From positions 124,001 to 188,000 of the forward strand of contig CAJQLA010000005.1 in the NCBI GenBank assembly GCA_905479075.1: a DNA stretch of 64,000 nucleotides. Direction: 5' to 3'. The DNA is from an uncultured Gammaproteobacteria bacterium. GTDB lineage: Bacteria > Pseudomonadota > Gammaproteobacteria > Nitrosococcales > Methylophagaceae. The notes under the pieces are model-generated. The model was not told where the DNA came from and did not search any database. It saw only the letters and a program-made list of their open reading frames with translations. Below are positions 9,236 to 16,971 of the stretch, in pieces; position 1 is the first letter of the stretch, and every line of letters begins with the position of its first letter. Position numbers and translations under genes: made by a program.

Positions 9236-9891
9236 ATACAACGTCACATCGTTATATTGTTGTTGAAGGGCCCATTGGTGTCGGTAAAACCCATTTGGTG
9301 AAACGCCTTGCTGATAGCCTGTCTGGTGAAACCTTATTAGAGCAACCTGAATTAAATCCTTTTTTGGAAAAGTTTTATATTCATCCTAAGCAATCAGCTT
9401 TGCCTACCCAGCTTAGCTTTTTAATGCAACGTATTAAATTAAGCAAAGCGATGCAGCAGGGGGATTTATTTAGTGATACCCAAATTGCAGATTTTATGAT
9501 TGATAAAGATCGATTGTTTGCTCAAATTACCTTAGATGATGATGAATTAGCTTTATATAATATGGTCTATGACAATTTGACCATGTCGACTAGACCTCCT
9601 GATTTGGTCATTTACTTGCAAGCACCGTTATCAGTACTGAAATCAAGAGTTAATCAGCGTGGTATTGGCTATGAGCGAGGAATTGAGGACGTTTACTTGC
9701 AACGTCTTGCCGATAGTTATGCAGACTTCTTCCATTATTATGAAGCCTCACCCTTATTAATTGTTAATGCGGAACAAATTGATTTGGTTAATAGTGAGCA
9801 TGATTATCAAAATTTACTTGCTCAAATTACTACGATAAAAAGTGGTCGCCACTATTACAACCCTTTGCCAGTAACTGGGAATAAAAAATGA
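9232..9891 (+). CDS. Deoxynucleoside kinase family protein
   Basis: A 219-residue P-loop kinase of the dCK/dGK family: Walker A is VVEGPIGVGKTHLVKRL (about 10-26), an ERGIED lid-type segment follows GIGY near residue 145, and DLVIYLQAPLSVLKSRV is the usual strand before the lid. Such enzymes phosphorylate deoxyadenosine, deoxyguanosine or deoxycytidine for nucleotide salvage; specificity is not readable here. It sits between folK and panB with four-base overlaps on both sides. A kinase in this position recurs in several gammaproteobacteria, to my knowledge without an established link to folate or pantothenate. Confidence 0.87.
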   Translation: MNTTSHRYIVVEGPIGVGKTHLVKRLADSLSGETLLEQPELNPFLEKFYIHPKQSALPTQLSFLMQRIKLSKAMQQGDLFSDTQIADFMIDKDRLFAQITLDDDELALYNMVYDNLTMSTRPPDLVIYLQAPLSVLKSRVNQRGIGYERGIEDVYLQRLADSYADFFHYYEASPLLIVNAEQIDLVNSEHDYQNLLAQITTIKSGRHYYNPLPVTGNKK

Positions 9892-10682
9892 GTCGTATAA
9901 GTCTAAGCAAACTCCGAGAAATGAAAGTTGCCGGTGAGAAAATTGCCATTCTAACTGCTTATGATGCCAGCTTTAGTCATGTGCTCGATCAGGCTGGTGT
10001 TGATGTTATTTTGGTCGGTGATTCTTTAGGTATGGTGGTGCAGGGTCAAGAAAGCACTTTACCTGTTACTGTGGATGATATGGTTTATCACACTCGAAAT
10101 GTGGTGCGAGGTAGTGAGTCTGTTTTTGTTATTGCTGATATGCCTTTTATGAGTTACGCCAATCCTGAACAAGCAATTAGCAATGCTGCACGTTTGATGG
10201 CAGAAGGCGGTGCTCATATGGTCAAATTGGAAGGCGGCGCTGTTGTTTGTGAGACATTAAAGCAATTGGCTGATAGAGGTGTTGCTGTTTGTGCACATTT
10301 AGGCTTGCTTCCGCAGTCTGTGCATCGTTTAGGTGGATATCGGGTGCAGGGTAAGAAAGAATCAGAAGCTGCAACCTTGATTGAGGATGCTAAAGCCTTA
10401 CAGCAAGCAGGTGCCGATATGTTGGTCTTAGAATGTGTACCTGCAGATTTAGCCAAACAAATTACAGCGGCTGTCGATATGCCGGTTATTGGTATTGGTG
10501 CTGGTGCTGATTGTGACGGACAAGTATTAGTACTCTATGACATGTTGGGTATCACGCCAGGTAAACGTCCTCGTTTCACCCATGATTTTTTAGCGGATAC
10601 AGGTGCTATTCCTGCTGCAATTGCGAAATATGTCCAAGATGTAAAGTCAGGCGCATTTCCTTCGCCAGAGCAGCAATATTAA
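9888..10682 (+). CDS. panB: 3-methyl-2-oxobutanoate hydroxymethyltransferase
   Basis: Adds a hydroxymethyl group from methylene-THF to ketoisovalerate, the first committed step to pantothenate. The 264-residue TIM-barrel protein shows ILTAYDASFS, GDSLGMVVQGQESTLPV (metal-binding Asp), DMPFMSY, MVKLEGG and GIGAGADCDGQVLVLYDMLG. Its start overlaps the kinase gene in ATGA and its TAA overlaps the panC ATG by one base, so panB and panC are coupled. It uses methylene-THF, which glyA and folK in this window help supply. Confidence 0.98.
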   Translation: MSRISLSKLREMKVAGEKIAILTAYDASFSHVLDQAGVDVILVGDSLGMVVQGQESTLPVTVDDMVYHTRNVVRGSESVFVIADMPFMSYANPEQAISNAARLMAEGGAHMVKLEGGAVVCETLKQLADRGVAVCAHLGLLPQSVHRLGGYRVQGKKESEAATLIEDAKALQQAGADMLVLECVPADLAKQITAAVDMPVIGIGAGADCDGQVLVLYDMLGITPGKRPRFTHDFLADTGAIPAAIAKYVQDVKSGAFPSPEQQY

Positions 10683-11533
10683 TGCAGATAGTTAAAACTG
10701 CTAGAGCACTAAGAAAGCAGATATCACAGTGGCGATTGCATGGATTAACAATTGCTTTTGTGCCGACTATGGGCAACCTCCATGCCGGCCATTTATCTTT
10801 AGTTAAAAAAGCGCAGCAGCTTGCGGATAAGGTGGTCGTGAGCATTTTCGTTAATCCGTTACAGTTCAATGATCAATCTGATTTATCTGCCTATCCTAGA
10901 ACACTGAAAGCCGATACTGAACAGCTGATTGAGTCGCAATGTGACTTATTATTTACACCAAACCAACAAAGCATTTATCCCGAAGGGATGGATGCGCAGA
11001 CTAAAGTTTTTGTGCCTAATATGGATGACAAGCTTTGCGGTCTTCACCGACAGGGACATTTTGATGGTGTCGCGACTATCGTCTTAAAACTATTGAACTT
11101 AGTGCAAGCTGATGTCGCTGTGTTTGGTGAAAAAGATTATCAGCAATTGTTACTGATTAAGAAAATGGTTACTGATTTAAACCTTGCAGTAGAAATAGTC
11201 GGTGCACCCACATGCAGAGAGCCAAATGGTCTTGCAATGAGTTCACGCAATCAATACTTAACCGATCAACAAAGCCATGTTGCAGGTGAATTGTATACTA
11301 CGATGTTATCGATAGTAGAGCAGTTGGTTAATGGTAATAAAGACTTTTCTTTACTATGCGAACAGGCAAAAGATCGACTAATGCACTTTGGTTTCCAGCC
11401 TGAGTACGTCGATATTCGCCGTGATGATGATCTTGAACTCGCAATAAGTGATGATAAAGAGATACGCATTTTTATCGCAGCACGGCTCGGGCAGGCCCGT
11501 TTAATTGATAATTTAGCGTGCAATCTTGCTTGA
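10682..11533 (+). CDS. panC: Pantothenate synthetase
   Basis: Joins pantoate and beta-alanine with ATP, via a pantoyl-adenylate. Class I adenylyltransferase signatures are present: FVPTMGNLHAGHLSLV with the HxGH-type motif, GEKDYQQLLLIKKMV and the KMSKS-like SSRNQYL. At 283 residues it has normal length. A probable separate promoter for panD starts inside its last codons (11526-11554). Confidence 0.98.
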   Translation: MQIVKTARALRKQISQWRLHGLTIAFVPTMGNLHAGHLSLVKKAQQLADKVVVSIFVNPLQFNDQSDLSAYPRTLKADTEQLIESQCDLLFTPNQQSIYPEGMDAQTKVFVPNMDDKLCGLHRQGHFDGVATIVLKLLNLVQADVAVFGEKDYQQLLLIKKMVTDLNLAVEIVGAPTCREPNGLAMSSRNQYLTDQQSHVAGELYTTMLSIVEQLVNGNKDFSLLCEQAKDRLMHFGFQPEYVDIRRDDDLELAISDDKEIRIFIAARLGQARLIDNLACNLA

Positions 11534-11554
11534 TCAGGGCTAAAAAGCGATAAT
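11526..11554 (+). promoter_or_regulatory. Probable panD promoter
   Basis: TTGCTT (11526-11531) and GATAAT (11549-11554) are separated by exactly 17 bases, a reasonable sigma-70 pair. It overlaps the end of panC and lies about 30 bases before the panD start at 11585. panC and panD are otherwise the only loosely spaced pair in this gene string. Confidence 0.45.
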
Positions 11555-11584
11555 ATGACATTGGTTCACTATTGATTGTCGGAT

Positions 11585-11965
11585 ATGCAACTGACTTTAT
11601 TAAAAACAAAATTACATCGCGCTTGTGTTACCCATTCCGAATTGGAATATGAGGGTTCATGCGCTATTGATGCCAATTTGTTGGATGCAGCAGGTATTCA
11701 CGAATACGAGCAAATCCAAATTTATAATGTTGCCAATGGTGAACGTTTCACCACGTATGCAATTCGTGCTGAAGCAGGTTCAAACATTATTTCTGTCAAT
11801 GGTGCCGCTGCCCATAAAGCATCGCCTGGTGATCGAATTATTATCTGTGCCTATACAGTATTAGACGAAAAAGAAATCGCTAGTTTTAAACCAACATTAG
11901 TTTATTTGGATGAGCATAACGATATCACTCATATGCGTCATTCAATTCCTGTTCAAGCGGCATAG
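11585..11965 (+). CDS. panD: Aspartate 1-decarboxylase proenzyme
   Basis: Makes beta-alanine, the partner that PanC joins to pantoate. The pyruvoyl enzyme is made by self-cleavage at Gly-Ser; the site is visible in [10 protein letters not shown], near residue 24. ATG 11585 gives 126 residues beginning [20 protein letters not shown], matching the family start; an upstream in-frame TTG at 11576 is less likely. INGAAAHKA-type active-site residues ([15 protein letters not shown]) are intact. With panB and panC, the window carries the whole route to pantothenate except the ketopantoate reductase. Confidence 0.96.
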   Translation: MQLTLLKTKLHRACVTHSELEYEGSCAIDANLLDAAGIHEYEQIQIYNVANGERFTTYAIRAEAGSNIISVNGAAAHKASPGDRIIICAYTVLDEKEIASFKPTLVYLDEHNDITHMRHSIPVQAA

Positions 11966-11985
11966 AGTTCCCAAACTCAAACTAC

Positions 11986-12016
11986 TGTTTTTAATCGATA
12001 GAATTGATTAAAAACA
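11986..12016. terminator. Stem-loop between convergent panD and ychJ
   Basis: TGTTTTTAATC at 11986-11996 pairs perfectly with GATTAAAAACA at 12006-12016 (11-bp stem, 9-base loop) between the two converging genes. It is AT-rich and lacks a clear T-run, so a role as a bidirectional terminator is likely only by position. Confidence 0.4.
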
Positions 12017-12074
12017 AACTCGCCATAAAACCTTAATATAAACGTTATCTATCTTCACAATAACTAGAAGGTGG

Positions 12075-12563
12075 TTAATCTGATTTTCCTATCAGTGTGC
12101 CATGACATTTTTTGAATTTTTTGCCGCTGCCACAATAACATGGATCGTTACGGGAAATGCTCATTGGTGGTAGTGTTTCGCTATCAGCGAAATACCATTC
12201 ATCTTTGTATTTTAGAAAACGTGCTTTCTCATGGAACTGTTCAAGTTCTGAAGTTAAATGGAAGGCAATATATTCTACAAAAGCGCTGTTTTCTTCCATA
12301 GATTGCTTGATGATTTTCAAGCCTGCCCAGCGAGTATTTTTTATCGTTCTCCTGATAGCCCTGGAAATCCCAAAATACCTTGCGCCAGGGTGAATAGTAC
12401 TTACTAAATAGCCAACATCGCCATGACAATACGCCGTGTAACGGGTTTTTACTAAGCGCTCGGGCGTTTCGACCGTTTTCTTACCCATGTGGTAGGGTCT
12501 GCAACAATCTTCGAAGTCTATTCCACTAAAACAAAGACATAGGTGACTGGAATTTTTTGCCAT
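12075..12563 (-). CDS. ychJ: YchJ family SEC-C metal-binding protein
   Basis: A 162-residue protein with a SEC-C-type zinc motif at both ends: CLCFSGIDFEDCC near the N-terminus and the classical NDPCYCGSGKKFKKCHG at the C-terminus (about 140-156). Between them lies the NTF2-like YchJ middle domain (YTAYCHGDVGYLVSTIHP). SEC-C modules bind zinc and often contact ribosomes or SecB, but YchJ's role is unknown. It is the last gene of a three-gene leftward string, 15 bases after the epimerase gene. Confidence 0.88.
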   Translation of the reverse strand: MAKNSSHLCLCFSGIDFEDCCRPYHMGKKTVETPERLVKTRYTAYCHGDVGYLVSTIHPGARYFGISRAIRRTIKNTRWAGLKIIKQSMEENSAFVEYIAFHLTSELEQFHEKARFLKYKDEWYFADSETLPPMSISRNDPCYCGSGKKFKKCHGTLIGKSD

Positions 12564-12578
12564 AAGTAATACTTTTAA

Positions 12579-13373
12579 TCAAAAAGGGATCTGCATTAGA
12601 TCTGGGTAAATAAATTGGTAATTCAACTGTTGCTTAATCTTATCATTACTAACTATTTTATAGTGACTTTCGCTGCTGTCCGAGAAACTAGGTGCTTCTT
12701 GACCAAGTAGTGAGCGAGCATGACTGTAAAATTGTTTTTTACTTGGGTGATTATCAGCGCACGCATTAAATATCTCCCCCCAAACACATTGCTCAATGAT
12801 TGCCTTGATAATAGCAATACAATCATCGCGATGAATGAGGTTAACAGGAGCATCTGGTGAAGGGACCAGCTTACCTTGTTTGAAAAATAGTCCAGGATGA
12901 CGTTGATAACCGATTAAGCCACTCAACCTTAATATAGTCGTGTCGAATCTATTATTTGCGCTAAATAACTGCTCAATTTGGAATAGTTTACTTTCAGGTA
13001 ATTCAGAATGACTCGATTCAGTTACCCATGATTGTGTGTTTTTATAGACAGAAGTTGAACTAATAAATAGTACATATTTAATAGGGGACTTTTCAATCTG
13101 TTTGACAAGTGATTTAAAGGCATCATTGTTTTTTGAGGTGATATTGATAATCACAATATCGGAAATCAGGAAACTAGGATCGATTGTATGAGTATCTATA
13201 TCGACTAGATAGGGTTCACAATGAATCGAATTAATTTCTGCAAACTTCGTGTCGGTGCGTGTTGATAATTTAATTGTATGGCCAAGATTAGCAAACATTC
13301 GAGCTAAGGGCATACCAAGCCAACCACTGCCGAGTATGCTAATTGTTGTTTTACCCGCTGTACTTGATGTCAT
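12579..13373 (-). CDS. NAD(P)-binding epimerase/dehydratase-like protein (YeeZ-like)
   Basis: A Rossmann protein of 264 residues whose N-terminus reads ISILGSGWLGMPLARMF (GxGxxG near residue 13). An extended-SDR pattern follows, with FISSTSVYKN (Ser/Tyr region) and LRLSGLIGYQRHPG. This is the family that includes E. coli YeeZ, with no established substrate. The frame is open from 13421, but ATG 13373 overlaps the upstream gene's stop in ATGA, making it the better start. Co-transcribed with the UDG-like gene and ychJ. Confidence 0.82.
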   Translation of the reverse strand: MTSSTAGKTTISILGSGWLGMPLARMFANLGHTIKLSTRTDTKFAEINSIHCEPYLVDIDTHTIDPSFLISDIVIINITSKNNDAFKSLVKQIEKSPIKYVLFISSTSVYKNTQSWVTESSHSELPESKLFQIEQLFSANNRFDTTILRLSGLIGYQRHPGLFFKQGKLVPSPDAPVNLIHRDDCIAIIKAIIEQCVWGEIFNACADNHPSKKQFYSHARSLLGQEAPSFSDSSESHYKIVSNDKIKQQLNYQFIYPDLMQIPF

Positions 13374-14254
13374 TGGTTTGATATTCCATAAGCTTGACGT
13401 ATGTTGGATACAGCATACCATCGTGATGCCCTTGCCTTTTTATAGTTGTCTTCTGATTGCGGCTTAGTATTTTTCTTTTTTGACCAACTTTGTTTATTTA
13501 GATACGAGTCATACATCGATTGCTGGTAGTCTACAAGTGTAGGAAACTGCTCAGATAGTAATAGAGAAATTGACTCTGCATTAGCACCACTTGGATGCGG
13601 TGGTGCAATCACTTTGTTTTGATGGGTTTTAACGCGCTGTTTTATTAACCCTTCATCACGAAGTATTGTGATTACATTTGCCACCATTTCACCCAGTGGC
13701 ACAAGAGTGGCATCAGGGTTGATTGTCGCCAAATCTTTAACAAATTCTTGGTGTAAAAGTTGGGTTAATTCACCCGAATTAAATAATGCGGGTTGTCCAC
13801 AATAATCTTTATCATGAATAAACACGGGATATTTTAATAAAGAACAGAAATGAACAAGATAATTATTTTCTGACCATAGGCTGCTCGTACAATCTATATT
13901 GAGAGCTTTTGCATAACCCAATTTATTGAGTATCTCGATAATACGTGGTCGCATTGAACCACTTAAACTGGCTTGTTGTTTTACATTTTTTAATATTTGG
14001 TCGATGGTGTCATTATTGACTAAGCCGGTTTGTAATGTATTTAAGGCACGGTTCATTTGAGTGCGGCCGGGTGTAATACCAACAATCACAATCTTGGCGT
14101 CTTGATTGACATGATCGAAGGGGGCGTAAAAGCAACTTAGGCCTTTTTGTGCATGCCGCCAGAGTAATAAATCCTCAATAGCTGGCGTATTGTCTTTGCT
14201 GGGCGCTAAGTGCTTAAAAAAGTCATGATCAAGCGATGTGATTATATCTGACAT
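13370..14254 (-). CDS. Uracil-DNA glycosylase-superfamily protein
   Basis: The 294-residue product carries two motifs of the UDG-like fold: VIVGITPGRTQM near residue 56 (motif A, GxxPG) and IAPPHPSGANAES near residue 215 (the HPSxxN motif). The middle and the extended lysine-rich C-terminus (SWSKKKNTKPQSEDNYKKARASR) are not familiar. It may be a divergent glycosylase or a DNA-binding relative without activity; the family resemblance is firm but the function is not. First gene of the leftward trio; it starts three bases after the stop of the glcF relic. Confidence 0.7.
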   Translation of the reverse strand: MSDIITSLDHDFFKHLAPSKDNTPAIEDLLLWRHAQKGLSCFYAPFDHVNQDAKIVIVGITPGRTQMNRALNTLQTGLVNNDTIDQILKNVKQQASLSGSMRPRIIEILNKLGYAKALNIDCTSSLWSENNYLVHFCSLLKYPVFIHDKDYCGQPALFNSGELTQLLHQEFVKDLATINPDATLVPLGEMVANVITILRDEGLIKQRVKTHQNKVIAPPHPSGANAESISLLLSEQFPTLVDYQQSMYDSYLNKQSWSKKKNTKPQSEDNYKKARASRWYAVSNIRQAYGISNQ

Positions 14255-14256
14255 GA

Positions 14257-14383
14257 CTAGCTATCTAACAATTCAAGCCAATGCATTACTGGGGTATTAC
14301 TTCCTTTAGCAAGATGCATTTGGCAACCTATATTTGATGTCATAATTAAGAAAGAAAATATCATCTTATGTTTGTCATCCTTA
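14257..14383 (-). pseudogene. glcF: C-terminal relic of glcF (glycolate oxidase iron-sulfur subunit)
   Basis: Reading leftwards, an open stretch of about 42 codons ends in TAG at 14259-14257 and encodes MTSNIGCQMHLAKGSNTP followed by VMHWLELLDS. This closely resembles the end of GlcF-type proteins (pattern TaNIGCQxHLxxGxxTPVxHWxELLD), which carries a late Cys ligand. No upstream part of the gene (the two ferredoxin clusters or the CCG domains) is present; 14384-14471 is AT-rich and carries no glcF signature. I read it as the leftover of a deletion. The assignment is from remembered family pattern. Confidence 0.55.
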
Positions 14384-14405
14384 GACGAAGTTCTTAATAG
14401 TTTAT

Positions 14406-14434
14406 AAAACAACAATATAAATAATCAATATAAT
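14406..14434 (+). promoter_or_regulatory. Possible tas promoter
   Basis: A perfect TATAAT at 14429-14434 lies 37 bases before the tas ATG. Seventeen bases further upstream AAAACA (14406-14411) is a poor -35. The surrounding 60 bases are very AT-rich. Confidence 0.35.
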
Positions 14435-14471
14435 GTAAATCATAGATATTATTACAGGCGGTTCATCAACG

Positions 14472-15515
14472 ATGAAATACAATAAACTCGGCAATACCAG
14501 CGTTAAAGTGAGTGCTATTTGTCTTGGTACCATGACATATGGCCAGCAAAATAGTGAAGGGGAAGGACATCAGCAGCTTGACTATGCTGTTGACCAAGGT
14601 ATCAATTTTATCGATACAGCCGAGTTGTATTCTATCCCGCCAGGTGCGGAAACCTATGGCAGCACTGAAACGATTATTGGTTCATGGCTAGCAAAACGTG
14701 GTCGTAGAAATGATATTGTCCTTGCCAGTAAAATAGCGGGTGGTGGTTTTGATTGGGTGAGTCACATTAGGGAGGGGAAAACACGGTTTTCTGCTTATCA
14801 TATTAATCAAGCTTTGGATGCGAGTTTAAATCGCTTACAAACAGATTATATTGATCTTTATCAACTACATTGGCCTGAACGTAATACCAATTATTTTGGC
14901 AAGTTGAACTATCAGCAGCAAGACGAGCGGGAACTTACGCCTATTGAACAAACCTTACGAGCTCTGAAAAAGCAAGTACAGGCTGGGAAAATTCGCTATA
15001 TAGGGCTATCAAATGAAACACCATGGGGAATCATGCAGTTTTTAACTTTAGCAAAGCAATATGATTTACCAGTAATTGCTTCTATACAAAATCCATACAG
15101 TTTATTAAACCGTAGCTATGAAATTGGTTGTGCAGAAATTAGTCATAGAGAAGGAGTAGGCCTACTTGCGTATTCACCACTAGGCTTTGGGGTGCTGAGC
15201 GGTAAGTATCTTAATGGTAGCCAACCTGAGGGTGCGCGTATGACTATCTGGCCTAGTTATAGCCGCTATATTAATCCACAAGCGATATCAGCAACACAAG
15301 CTTATGTTGATTTAGCACAAAAATATGAATTGGATCCATCTCAAATGGCATTGGCATTTGTTAATACTCGCCCATTCTTAACTAGTAATATTATTGGTGC
15401 CACAACGATGCAGCAACTAGAAACCAATATCGCGAGTGGGGATGTTGAATTGTCTAGCGAATTACTGAGTGATATTGAAAGAATACATCAGACTTATTCA
15501 AACCCTGCACCTTAA
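14472..15515 (+). CDS. tas: Aldo/keto reductase, Tas family
   Basis: NADPH-dependent aldo/keto reductase, co-linear over its 347 residues with E. coli Tas: KLGNTSVKVSAICLGTMTYG at the start, then FIDTAELY (catalytic Asp and Tyr), ASKIAGGG (Lys), YQLHWPERNTNYFGKL (His), SIQNPYSLLNRSYEIG, LLAYSPLGFGVLSGKYLNG and the NADP-binding end NIIGATTMQQLETNI. Tas was found in E. coli as a suppressor of tyrosine auxotrophy; its physiological substrate is unsettled. It stands alone, converging on ygfZ, whose stop lies within four bases. Confidence 0.93.
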   Translation: MKYNKLGNTSVKVSAICLGTMTYGQQNSEGEGHQQLDYAVDQGINFIDTAELYSIPPGAETYGSTETIIGSWLAKRGRRNDIVLASKIAGGGFDWVSHIREGKTRFSAYHINQALDASLNRLQTDYIDLYQLHWPERNTNYFGKLNYQQQDERELTPIEQTLRALKKQVQAGKIRYIGLSNETPWGIMQFLTLAKQYDLPVIASIQNPYSLLNRSYEIGCAEISHREGVGLLAYSPLGFGVLSGKYLNGSQPEGARMTIWPSYSRYINPQAISATQAYVDLAQKYELDPSQMALAFVNTRPFLTSNIIGATTMQQLETNIASGDVELSSELLSDIERIHQTYSNPAP

Positions 15516-16450
15516 CTCGCTTGTTCTGGTTGTTTGGTAATAACGAGCTGACTATCATCGTTGATCACTAGCTCCTGTTCATGCTCGCTTAATTTCAAGC
15601 TGGCTAAGACCTTAATGGAGTTGGCATCTTGTTGAATAGCATTAACAATATGTCCTGCAATTGTGCCATCTATTGTTTTAATGTCACTCCCGATAGCAGG
15701 TAGTACATCAGATTTTGCTTGGGCTACGAACATACGTCTGCTCGGGTTACCAAGGTAATGCAGACGGGCAACGACCTCTTGTCCAGGGTAACAGCCTTTT
15801 TTGAAACTGACTCCATCGCTTAAGTCTAGGTTAACTTGTTGAGGCGTGAACTTTTCTTGCGTTTCAGTTGTTACTTTGGCAATACCCGCATTAATATCTA
15901 ATGACTCCCATAATGAACTTGGTGCGAGTTGATAACCTGCTTGAATTATTTGTTCATAATACTGTTCTAGCAAATCAATAGGTGCTAGTAATAATCCACG
16001 TTTATTGTCTGGTATTTTAACGATGGCTGGCTGGATACTATTGTCAGTTTCTGTATGAGTCTGGCTTAAACCGATAAAGGCAATATTTTCACTTTGGCTA
16101 GTGATAGTGACTTTAGAACGCAGTACATACATTGTTAGTCTTTGCTGAAAGCTTTGGCATACATCTTTTGGCAAAACAATTTGATAACAATCTTGACGAC
16201 GAATTAATAAAAAAAGTGCTAGTAAGCGACCTTTTGGATTACAAAAACCTGTGTATTGCGACTGATCAATTTCAAGTGAGTTAACATCATTGGTTAGCAA
16301 GTTTTGTAAAAAACTGCTTGCATCCTTACCCGCCACTTCTATGACGGCAAATTGATCCAAAGGCATAACGTGAGATGTATAGATGCTTTCAAAGGGTAAT
16401 GTTGTTTGTTTTGCTTGTTGAACTAGTTTTTGCCAAAAGTCATTCATCAT
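15512..16450 (-). CDS. ygfZ: tRNA-modifying / iron-sulfur repair folate-binding protein YgfZ
   Basis: Folate-dependent protein related to GcvT that supports assembly or repair of some Fe-S enzymes such as MiaB. The family signature KGCYPGQEVVARLHYLGNPSRR is intact, with the required Cys. The N-terminus (VIEVAGKDASSFLQNLLTND) gives the folate-binding fold; total 312 residues, close to the E. coli 326. The start is ATG 16450 (or the next codon, also ATG). It diverges from ygfX, and no sdhE lies beside it. Confidence 0.93.
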   Translation of the reverse strand: MMNDFWQKLVQQAKQTTLPFESIYTSHVMPLDQFAVIEVAGKDASSFLQNLLTNDVNSLEIDQSQYTGFCNPKGRLLALFLLIRRQDCYQIVLPKDVCQSFQQRLTMYVLRSKVTITSQSENIAFIGLSQTHTETDNSIQPAIVKIPDNKRGLLLAPIDLLEQYYEQIIQAGYQLAPSSLWESLDINAGIAKVTTETQEKFTPQQVNLDLSDGVSFKKGCYPGQEVVARLHYLGNPSRRMFVAQAKSDVLPAIGSDIKTIDGTIAGHIVNAIQQDANSIKVLASLKLSEHEQELVINDDSQLVITKQPEQAS

Positions 16451-16530
16451 TGTTTTTGTAGACTAAAAAGGAAAGGGACGTTATTGTAGCGGCTCTAGAA
16501 AATTGCTGCTATCGAAAGGAATCGTAAAGT

Positions 16531-16971
16531 ATGGCTAGGATAGCCTATAAATTGGACATTGGACGTTCAGATTATTTAGTGTTTTGTATCTTTGTACTAC
16601 ATATCATTGTAGTCTTTACCGCCTTAACTATTAATGTTGCTATTCAATATCAAGTTTTGCTGCTGCTGGTGGTCGCTGCTAGTGCTTATTACTATGGATA
16701 TTGTTATTACTTAAGGCAAAGTTCGTTAGCTATCAAAGCAATAGAGCGGACTATAGAAGGTGGCTGGACTATCCATTATGGTGATGGCCATAAAAGCGAA
16801 GTGTTGAAGTTAAAAGGAAGTTATGTATCGGCTTTAGTCGTCATATTACATTTTAGACGAACACGTTTTTTCTCCTCAAAGTCTGTTGTCATTATGTTTG
16901 ATGCTGTTGATCAAGAATTATTTCGTCAATTACGTGTGTATTGTCGCGATCCTAAGATCTTCCAGAAATAA
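16531..16971 (+). CDS. ygfX: YgfX-like (CptA) inner-membrane protein
   Basis: A 146-residue protein with two adjacent hydrophobic helices (about 18-36 and 40-60, YLVFCIFVLHIIVVFTALTI and VLLLLVVAASAYYYGYCYYL) followed by a short cytoplasmic domain ending in a basic/aromatic patch and FRQLRVYCRDP. This layout and the place between ygfZ and nadB match YgfX, the membrane partner of SdhE (YgfY) reported as a toxin affecting MreB/FtsZ. SdhE itself is missing here. An AAAGGAA-type SD precedes ATG 16531. The 3' end overlaps the opposing nadB by 20 bases. Sequence identity is low; the call leans on topology and context. Confidence 0.72.
   Translation: MARIAYKLDIGRSDYLVFCIFVLHIIVVFTALTINVAIQYQVLLLLVVAASAYYYGYCYYLRQSSLAIKAIERTIEGGWTIHYGDGHKSEVLKLKGSYVSALVVILHFRRTRFFSSKSVVIMFDAVDQELFRQLRVYCRDPKIFQK

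Noticed and set aside
12006-12074. Promoter for ychJ or panD in the convergent gap
   Set aside because: Both genes read into the gap, so no promoter is expected there. The stem-loop is better read as a terminator-like structure.
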